Below are positions 25,697-30,654 of a DNA stretch of 30,654 nt, one piece after another. Made by a program: the position numbers and the translations under genes. The stretch covers positions 1 through 30,654 of IMG/VR virus record IMGVR_UViG_3300010885_064552; one strand, written 5' to 3'. The stretch is from a virus. The notes under the pieces are model-generated. The model was not told where the DNA came from. It did no database searches and saw only the letters and a program-made list of their open reading frames with translations. How positions within the stretch are numbered: position 1 is the first letter of the stretch; every line of letters begins with the position of its first letter.

Positions 25697-27016
25697 ATGA
25701 AAAAAATTTATGTTCTCGATACAAGTGTTCTCTTAACAAGTGCTAACTCGCTTTTTGGATTTGGTAAGGATGATATTGTCATTCCATTAAAAGTTCTAGA
25801 AGAAGTCGACAAACACAAAAACAGACAAGATTCTGTTGGACAGAATGCCAGAAACGCAATTAAGATTCTCGATACTTTAAGAGAGTCTGGTTCACTACAA
25901 GAAGGCGTAAGAATTCAAAAGGGTAAGGGCATATTACGCTCGGCCGCTCTTGACTCTACACACTTTCCAAAAGATCTAGACCTCTCTGTCCCAGACCATG
26001 TTATTATGGCAACTGCTTATGCTGTCGCTAAAACGCATCTAGACAAGAAAGTTGTCGTTGTCTCACGCGACGTTAACATGCGTGTTATCTGCGATGCTAT
26101 TGGATTACAGAGCGAATCATACGAAGCTAGCCAAGTCATCGCCGATTCAAGCGAACTTTACAGCGGTGTTTGTGAACTAGTTGTTGATGATGAATTTATT
26201 GAAAGATTATACAGTGGCGAAGGCTTAACGCTGGACGATAAGCAAGCAGATAAGCTATTTCCAAATCAGTTTATCACACTTATATCAAATAAGAACGCAA
26301 ATAAGTCGGCTTTAGCCAGATTCCTGGGCAAAGAACTTCCATTAAAGAAAGTACCAGATTTCAAAGGCAGAAGCAAAGCGGTATTTGGTGTTGAATCAAG
26401 AAATCGTGAACAGAGTTTTGCTTTCGACTTATTGATGGATCCAAATGTGCCAATTGTTACCTTGGTTGGCAAAGCCGGTTCCGGTAAGACCCTCTCCGCA
26501 ATCGCAGCAGGAATGGCCCAGCTGCTCGAAAAGGGCACATACACCCGTTTGATCGTCTCCCGCCCCGTTCAGCCATTAGGACGCGATATAGGCTTCCTAC
26601 CGGGCACATTAGAAGAGAAGATGATGCCTTGGTTGATTCCAATTCAGGATAATCTTCAATTCCTACTTGGAAACGATAAAGCAACACTTCAAGACTACAT
26701 GACAAAGGGTATGATTGAAATCGAAGCATTAACTTATATTCGTGGTCGTTCAATCGCAAAAGCCTTTATGGTAATCGACGAAGCACAAAACTTGACAGCA
26801 CACGAACTAAAAACAATTGTAACTCGTGTTGGTGAAGGAACAAAGATTGTATTAACAGGTGATATTGAACAGATCGATAATATCTATGTTAATGACACCA
26901 GCAACGGTCTTGCTTATGCCGTAGAAAAATTCAAACACGCTACACTAGCTGGACACGTAAGTCTACAAAAGGGTGAACGCAGCTCGGTTGCTACGTTGGC
27001 ATCAAAGATATTGTGA
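25697..27016 (+). CDS. phoH: PIN domain-PhoH ATPase fusion (PhoH2-type)
   Basis: 439 residues. The N-terminal PIN RNase domain has its acidic ligands in YVLDTS (D8), VLEEVDKH (E35/E36), VPDH (D100) and SRDVNMR (D125). A linker leads to a PhoH ATPase/helicase domain with Walker A GKAGSGKT (258-265), Walker B MVIDEAQN (D361, E362) and TGDIEQID. PhoH2 proteins are RNA helicase-RNases; many phages carry PhoH alone, so the fused form is less usual. The expected activity is ATP-dependent RNA unwinding and cleavage, perhaps for host mRNA turnover. Confidence 0.93.
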   Translation: MKKIYVLDTSVLLTSANSLFGFGKDDIVIPLKVLEEVDKHKNRQDSVGQNARNAIKILDTLRESGSLQEGVRIQKGKGILRSAALDSTHFPKDLDLSVPDHVIMATAYAVAKTHLDKKVVVVSRDVNMRVICDAIGLQSESYEASQVIADSSELYSGVCELVVDDEFIERLYSGEGLTLDDKQADKLFPNQFITLISNKNANKSALARFLGKELPLKKVPDFKGRSKAVFGVESRNREQSFAFDLLMDPNVPIVTLVGKAGSGKTLSAIAAGMAQLLEKGTYTRLIVSRPVQPLGRDIGFLPGTLEEKMMPWLIPIQDNLQFLLGNDKATLQDYMTKGMIEIEALTYIRGRSIAKAFMVIDEAQNLTAHELKTIVTRVGEGTKIVLTGDIEQIDNIYVNDTSNGLAYAVEKFKHATLAGHVSLQKGERSSVATLASKIL

Positions 27017-27163
27017 ATGTTGATAAAATTTGATAATGGTGAATATAAAATGAGTGAAGAATTGAAAAATTTTGTGTTAAAAGAACAAATTATTTCGCTT
27101 AATTTTGATAATCTAGGAATACCAAATTGTTCCTGTCATGGAATTGCTAGACACAATAAATAA
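27017..27163 (+). CDS. 48-residue protein after phoH, unknown
   Basis: MLIKFDNGEYKMSEELKNFV, then LKEQIISLNFDNLGIPNCSC and HGIARHNK. It starts directly after the phoH TGA, and ATG 27050 could give a 37-residue form. The end carries a CxCHG motif that could bind metal. No SD at the first ATG, and the reading is uncertain. Confidence 0.4.
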   Translation: MLIKFDNGEYKMSEELKNFVLKEQIISLNFDNLGIPNCSCHGIARHNK

Positions 27164-27182
27164 AGTTCTTTGAGGAGTTAAA

Positions 27183-27455
27183 ATGTCAGAAGTGAATCAA
27201 GAAGAAAATCCGCTAGTAAATAAGGTAGTTTTTAAAGAAGGCCCACTTAAAGATATGTTGGTATCTTATGTTGGCGAAAAACTAAAACCAGAAAACGATG
27301 AAGTAACAGTTCATATGATTGTTTCTGTTATTGCCGAAGAGTTTCCTGAATTTGTTTATTTATTGGCAGAAGAGAATTTTCTACGTGGATATCAACAAGC
27401 TTTGGACGACGTAGATAAGTTTAACTCTTCACAAGAAGCTAAACCACAAGGCTAG
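27183..27455 (+). CDS. small helical protein, unknown
   Basis: 90 residues with SD TGAGGAG seven bases before ATG. MSEVNQEENPLVNKVVFKEG then GEKLKPENDEVTVHMIVSVI and FLRGYQQALDDVDKF. Acidic and helical; it resembles proteins I have seen in large phages without an assigned role. It precedes the metallopeptidase gene by 4 bp. Confidence 0.75.
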   Translation: MSEVNQEENPLVNKVVFKEGPLKDMLVSYVGEKLKPENDEVTVHMIVSVIAEEFPEFVYLLAEENFLRGYQQALDDVDKFNSSQEAKPQG

Positions 27456-27459
27456 TTCC

Positions 27460-28134
27460 GTGTTCGACAGAACAAAAAGATACATCCAGAAGAACCGTAA
27501 TCCAATTCAAGAATATCGAGTTGGAGATACGATTCTTTTGGTTAAAAACCAATTAACAGGCGATATTGATATTAAAAGAGTTCTAGAAATTCTAAAAGGA
27601 ATGCCTTATGTCATCATGCAGACAGTTGATGCCATATGTATTGGTGAATTTTTCTTTCTAAAAAAGCGTCAAGTAGATGCCCTGTTTGATGATAGAACAA
27701 TATACATCACTAACGTCCAAGAAAGTGAAAGTGAATTCTTAAAGAATCTTGTTCATGAATTGGCTCACGGTTGTGAAGAAACTTATTACGCAGATATCTA
27801 TGAAGACAGTGATATCAAGCAAGAGTTTCTAAACAAGCGTAACCGTATGTATGAAATATTAAATGCATACGGTTATAAAGAAATGCCAAAAGAATCTTAT
27901 TTAAATGCTGAATATGACGAAAATTTCGACCTTTTTCTTTACAAGACTATCGGGTATGCTAAACTTGACAGTCTCATTAGCGGCCTATTTATTTCACCAT
28001 ATGCCGCCACGTCGTTACGAGAATACTTCGCTAACGGTTTTGAAAAGTTCTTCCTACAAGACAGTGAAGAAGTAAAAAAAATAAGCCCCGCTCTTTACAG
28101 AAAGATCTCCCTTTTCTCGGAAAAACCTGTTTAA
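27460..28134 (+). CDS. zinc metallopeptidase (HExxH gluzincin-like)
   Basis: 224 residues, GTG start at 27460, 5 bp after the previous stop codon. LVHELAHGCEE (H99, E100, H103) and the downstream helix LREYFANGFEKFF (E188, probable third ligand) match zinc peptidases of the anthrax lethal factor/phage metalloprotease type. The N-third carries beta strands (VGDTILLVKNQLTGDIDIKR). Cytoplasmic by lack of signal. Target unknown. The gene ends just before the promoter at 28130. Confidence 0.8.
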   Translation: MFDRTKRYIQKNRNPIQEYRVGDTILLVKNQLTGDIDIKRVLEILKGMPYVIMQTVDAICIGEFFFLKKRQVDALFDDRTIYITNVQESESEFLKNLVHELAHGCEETYYADIYEDSDIKQEFLNKRNRMYEILNAYGYKEMPKESYLNAEYDENFDLFLYKTIGYAKLDSLISGLFISPYAATSLREYFANGFEKFFLQDSEEVKKISPALYRKISLFSEKPV

Positions 28135-28158
28135 GTTCGCGACACCCTGTGTTAAGAT
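28130..28158 (+). promoter_or_regulatory. probable promoter, extended -10
   Basis: -10 TAAGAT (28153-28158) within TGTGTTAAGAT; the -35 (TTTAAG at 28130) is weak. It fits the family by its extended -10 and leads to the gene at 28208 after a 50-nt leader. Confidence 0.5.
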
Positions 28159-28207
28159 GGTTGCGAAGGTTTCCGCAAGGATCAACCCTCGTTCACAAGA
28201 GGTTTAA

Positions 28208-29023
28208 ATGAGTTTAAATTATATTTCCTATTCTGCTTGGAAAGATTGGGTTTTTTGTCCAAATAAGTATAAAATTACCCGCGTCGATAAGGTTCGACTC
28301 TTCCAAGGTAATGAATTTAGCACGTTCGGCACCGCTGTCCATGATACAGTTGAGCATTCCCTTCTTCTTGAAAAGAAAAGGTCCGAATTTGGTTCACTGA
28401 AAGATGACAGCGAAGAATTAGATAAGAAGAAACATTTCCTTAAAAGGTTTGATGAAGAAATCGTCAAGCTAAAAGAATCAAATGTTAAAGTTGATCAAAA
28501 TCTCGTAGAAGAGATGAAGAAACAAGGCGAAGAACTTGTTGAATTGGTCATTCCAGAGATTAAGAATGTAATTGGAGAATATGAAATTGTTTCAGCTGAA
28601 GAAGAGATTAGACAAAATATTGATGGAAATCCAAATTTTGATTTTTACGGTTTTATTGATTCTATCTTTAAGACCCCCGATGGAAAATATCACATCGTTG
28701 ATTGGAAAACCTGTTCATGGGGATGGGACATTGAAAAAAAGACAGAAAAAGAAACAACCTATCAATTGACCTATTATAAGCACTTCTTTTGTCAAAAATA
28801 CAAAATTGATCCAAAGAATGTTGAAACATATTTTGGTCTGTTAAAGCGTACAGCCAAAAAAGATAAAGTAGAGATCTTCCGCGTTACAAGTGGACCAAAA
28901 AAAGTGGATAACGCACTTAAAATTCTTGACACTTGTGTTAAAAATGTTGAAAAAGGGAAATTCATTAAGAACAAACTCTCTTGTTCAAAGTGCGAATTTC
29001 ATAAAACAATTTATTGTCCATAA
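28208..29023 (+). CDS. Cas4/RecB-like PD-(D/E)XK exonuclease with Fe-S cysteines
   Basis: 271 residues. SYSAWKDWVFCPNKY (C17), FGTAVHDTVE (H45), FYGFIDSIF (D151), HIVDWKT (D165, K167) and QLTYYKHFF (Q186) give the Cas4/RecB-type nuclease core. The C-terminus CSKCEFHKTIYC (C259, C262, C270) completes four cysteines for a [4Fe-4S] cluster. It likely degrades or resects DNA ends in recombination or host-DNA breakdown. No cas genes or repeats are nearby, so this is a phage recombination nuclease rather than a CRISPR component. It has its own promoter. Confidence 0.88.
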   Translation: MSLNYISYSAWKDWVFCPNKYKITRVDKVRLFQGNEFSTFGTAVHDTVEHSLLLEKKRSEFGSLKDDSEELDKKKHFLKRFDEEIVKLKESNVKVDQNLVEEMKKQGEELVELVIPEIKNVIGEYEIVSAEEEIRQNIDGNPNFDFYGFIDSIFKTPDGKYHIVDWKTCSWGWDIEKKTEKETTYQLTYYKHFFCQKYKIDPKNVETYFGLLKRTAKKDKVEIFRVTSGPKKVDNALKILDTCVKNVEKGKFIKNKLSCSKCEFHKTIYCP

Positions 29024-29075
29024 TGTGTTTATGATCCCACCCTACTATTTATAGGTGTTGGAGATCAAACAAGCA

Positions 29076-29942
29076 ATGAAATGTATAATTTGTAGTAGCG
29101 AATTCGAAATATCAAGAGGACAGGGAAGAAAGATTACTTGTTCTGATAAGTGTAGAAAAATACACAATAATTCTAGAAGAAAAATAACAAACCAAGATCA
29201 TTTAGAAACATTTAATTGTGTCTATTGTGATAAGTTAGTAGTTCGTTACAGAAAGAGAAATGGGTTTTGCTCACGCTCTTGTGCTTCGAAGAAACATATT
29301 GAAGATGGAACATATGATAGATGGAAATTAAGAATCCAAGAAAAAATTGGTATCAATAAAAATTGTATAAAATGTGGAACACAGTTTTATTGTGAACCGG
29401 CAGATTCAGAAAGAAAAAAACTTTGTGGTTCAAGAGAATGTCGTAAATCATATATGTCAGAATATATGACATATAACAATCCTTCTTATGGCAAAAAAGA
29501 AAAAGAAGGCGTTAGAGAAAAAGTTAAAAAAACTTTATTAGAAAAATATGGTGTTAAAAATGCTTTTGCCCTTGCTAAACACACATCTCTTTCAAAGCCT
29601 CAAAAAGAACTAATAGAATATTTAAAAAACAATACAAAATACACAATATTTTATGATTTTCCAATTTATACCAAAGAAGATAAGTTATATAAAGCCGATA
29701 TATACATCAAAGAACTTAATCAAATAATTGAATTCAATGGAACATATTGGCACGCAGATCCAAGATTTTATAAAGAAGATTTTCTTGTAAAAAAGAAACA
29801 AAAATTTTCTAAACAAATATGGGAAGATGATGAAAAAAGACTTAAAGATCTTGTAGAAATGGGCTATAAAGTGAAAATTATATGGGAATATGATTATAAA
29901 ATAAATAAAGAGAATATTCTCACGGAGTTAATTAATGAGTAA
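29076..29942 (+). CDS. Vsr-like EDxHD free-standing homing endonuclease
   Basis: 288 residues from ATG 29076. Three N-terminal zinc-knuckle blocks (CIICSSEF..TCSDKC, CVYCDKLV..FCSRSC, CIKCGTQF..LCGSREC) are followed by a linker helix (VREKVKKTLLEKYGVKNAF) and a nuclease domain: SKPQKELIEYL (E178), YKADIYIKELNQIIEFNG (D208, E219), YWHADPRF (H226, D228). This is the I-Bth0305I-type arrangement. Its 3-prime end overlaps the glycosyltransferase start by 8 bp; that gene's first exon is followed by an endonuclease-less group I intron 36 nt later. It may serve that intron in trans (collaborative homing). Confidence 0.85.
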   Translation: MKCIICSSEFEISRGQGRKITCSDKCRKIHNNSRRKITNQDHLETFNCVYCDKLVVRYRKRNGFCSRSCASKKHIEDGTYDRWKLRIQEKIGINKNCIKCGTQFYCEPADSERKKLCGSRECRKSYMSEYMTYNNPSYGKKEKEGVREKVKKTLLEKYGVKNAFALAKHTSLSKPQKELIEYLKNNTKYTIFYDFPIYTKEDKLYKADIYIKELNQIIEFNGTYWHADPRFYKEDFLVKKKQKFSKQIWEDDEKRLKDLVEMGYKVKIIWEYDYKINKENILTELINE

Positions 29943-30654
29943 GAAAACCAAGCTATTAGTAATAAGTGATCATCCGTTGACCTGAAGGTTATTTAGCGGA
30001 TGTAAAATCGGGTGAATTGCTGGAAACTCTTGAAGATTTATATACTACAGCATAGTTGGAAACGACAAGTGCGAAAGTCAAAAAATACAAATCATAAGAC
30101 AATCAGCAGCCAAGCATCTGTCCGGAAACGGTGATGAAGGTTCAGAGACTACGGTTAGCCTAACATATCTTTTTGATATTATGGTGATGATCCGACAGCG
30201 CCCGACTCGTTTAAACGATGATGATATAGTCCAAAATACTACTATGTGGTATAATGTAAGTCCTTCTGGTGTCGGCACTCAGACGAAATATATGATTGAT
30301 CATCTCCATAAGACAGGTAAATACCAATTTGTTTGTTTGGGTGGTGCTGTAAAGCATCATGATTACCGTCCACAGAAATTTGATGTATACGGTGACGATT
30401 TGCTCGTTATTCCAGTCGATGGATACGGAACGCCCGATATAATTCGTGCTGTATTGCGAGATCATAAACCAGACGCACTTTGGTTTATGACAGATCCACG
30501 CTTCTATGATTGGCTTTGGGATATGGAAGACGAAATACGTAATAAGATTCCATTAATCTATTATCACGTATGGGACAACTATCCATATCCAAAATTTAAT
30601 AAACCATTCTATGATTCAAATGACGTAATTGCTACAATTTCTAAACTAACTGAC
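29935..30654 (+). CDS. glycosyltransferase gene split by a group I intron (3-prime end outside window)
   Basis: Coding parts are 29935-29977 and 30257 to the right edge. Joined, the protein reads MSKKTKLLVISDHPLSPSGV then GTQTKYMIDHL, with a continuous frame of at least 147 codons. The Rossmann opening with GVGTQ, and later YYHVWDNYP, PFYDSND and ISKLTD, match GT4/GT1-type phage glycosyltransferases, which modify DNA or sugars; the acceptor is unknown. The exon junction splits a Leu codon (T|TA). SD GGAG lies inside the upstream endonuclease gene. Without splicing, translation would stop at TGA 29983. Confidence 0.82.
29978..30256 (+). ncRNA. group I self-splicing intron (279 nt, no internal ORF)
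   Basis: P1: exon CATCCGT (29971-29977) pairs with GCGGATG (29996-30002), with the splice-site U-G wobble. P10: exon 2 TAAGT pairs with ATTTA (29991-29995). P4 strands GCTG (near 30018) and CAGC (30104), the segment AATCAGCAGCCAAGC (30101-30115), the P7 strand TTCAGAGACTAC (30141-30152) and GATATAGTCC (30223-30232) match the T4 td-type core. Last base G30256 is the required omega G. Confidence 0.88.

Noticed and set aside
28208-29023. CRISPR-Cas association of the Cas4-like nuclease
   Set aside because: No repeat-spacer array and no other cas gene is present anywhere in the window; phage RecB/Cas4-like nucleases commonly occur alone.
29935-30256. Frameshifted or broken glycosyltransferase gene
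   Set aside because: The interruption has complete group I core elements, and P1 and P10 pairings define a clean in-frame junction, so an intron explains it better than decay.
1-30654. Prophage or plasmid origin for the window
   Set aside because: No integrase, attachment site, repressor-operator region, partition or host housekeeping genes were seen; content and tRNA array fit a virulent large phage. This is limited to what the window shows.

Overview
The window reads as part of a large tailed-phage genome (Caudoviricetes, probably a large myovirus-like phage of a Gram-negative host). The reasons are tightly packed, mostly plus-strand genes with ATGA overlaps, nine tRNA genes, several free-standing homing-endonuclease-like genes, a group I intron, and a typical large-phage gene set: UV-damage endonuclease, Nudix hydrolase, DnaQ-type exonuclease, dCMP deaminase, PIN-PhoH ATPase, Cas4/RecB-like nuclease and a glycosyltransferase. 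A lipoprotein signal and sigma-70 style promoters (TTGACA, 17 bp, TGnTAnnAT) point to a Gram-negative host. The host itself cannot be named from this sequence.

Layout. 1-2547: three short transcription units of small, GC-richer proteins, each with a strong promoter, a terminator and an upstream GAGATCAC element; these look like early host-takeover genes. 2548-2809: non-coding, with a C-rich tract and a repeated CCGGCCAAA motif. 2810-5021: a Hanks-type kinase-like protein and a charged helical protein. 5060-8032: small promoter-driven genes, including a lipoprotein and uvsE. 8070-15646: Nudix/HELEH protein, a minus-strand Ig-like structural protein, two Cys-rich proteins, exonuclease, metallopeptidase, low-complexity and coiled-coil proteins, and a 918-residue fusion of a ligase-like domain with a HIGH-motif nucleotidyltransferase. 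15647-16020: a dense GATC cluster next to AT-rich DNA, a candidate replication origin. 16138-24858: tRNA region (Ala, Ser, Ile, Arg, Leu, Leu, Tyr, Ile, Thr) interspersed with three nuclease genes, a cupin, dCMP deaminase, small unknowns and a SPOUT methyltransferase. 24875-29023: minus-strand secreted trypsin-like protease, PIN-PhoH, metallopeptidase and Cas4-like nuclease. 29076-30654: a Vsr-like endonuclease overlapping a glycosyltransferase gene that is interrupted by a 279-nt group I intron; this gene runs off the right edge.

How it may work together. The tRNAs and SPOUT enzyme would adjust translation. The deaminase, uvsE, exonuclease and Cas4-like nuclease serve nucleotide and DNA metabolism. 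Several proteins from 4284 to 19312 begin with short sequences resembling the T4 capsid-targeting peptide (MKTYQEFI.E), so an exonuclease, a Nudix protein and others may be packaged in the head and injected. That is the most interesting possible undescribed system here, together with the ligase-nucleotidyltransferase fusion, the GATC-based promoter and origin signals, and the intron with its adjacent endonuclease. All assignments are by eye; no database search was run.
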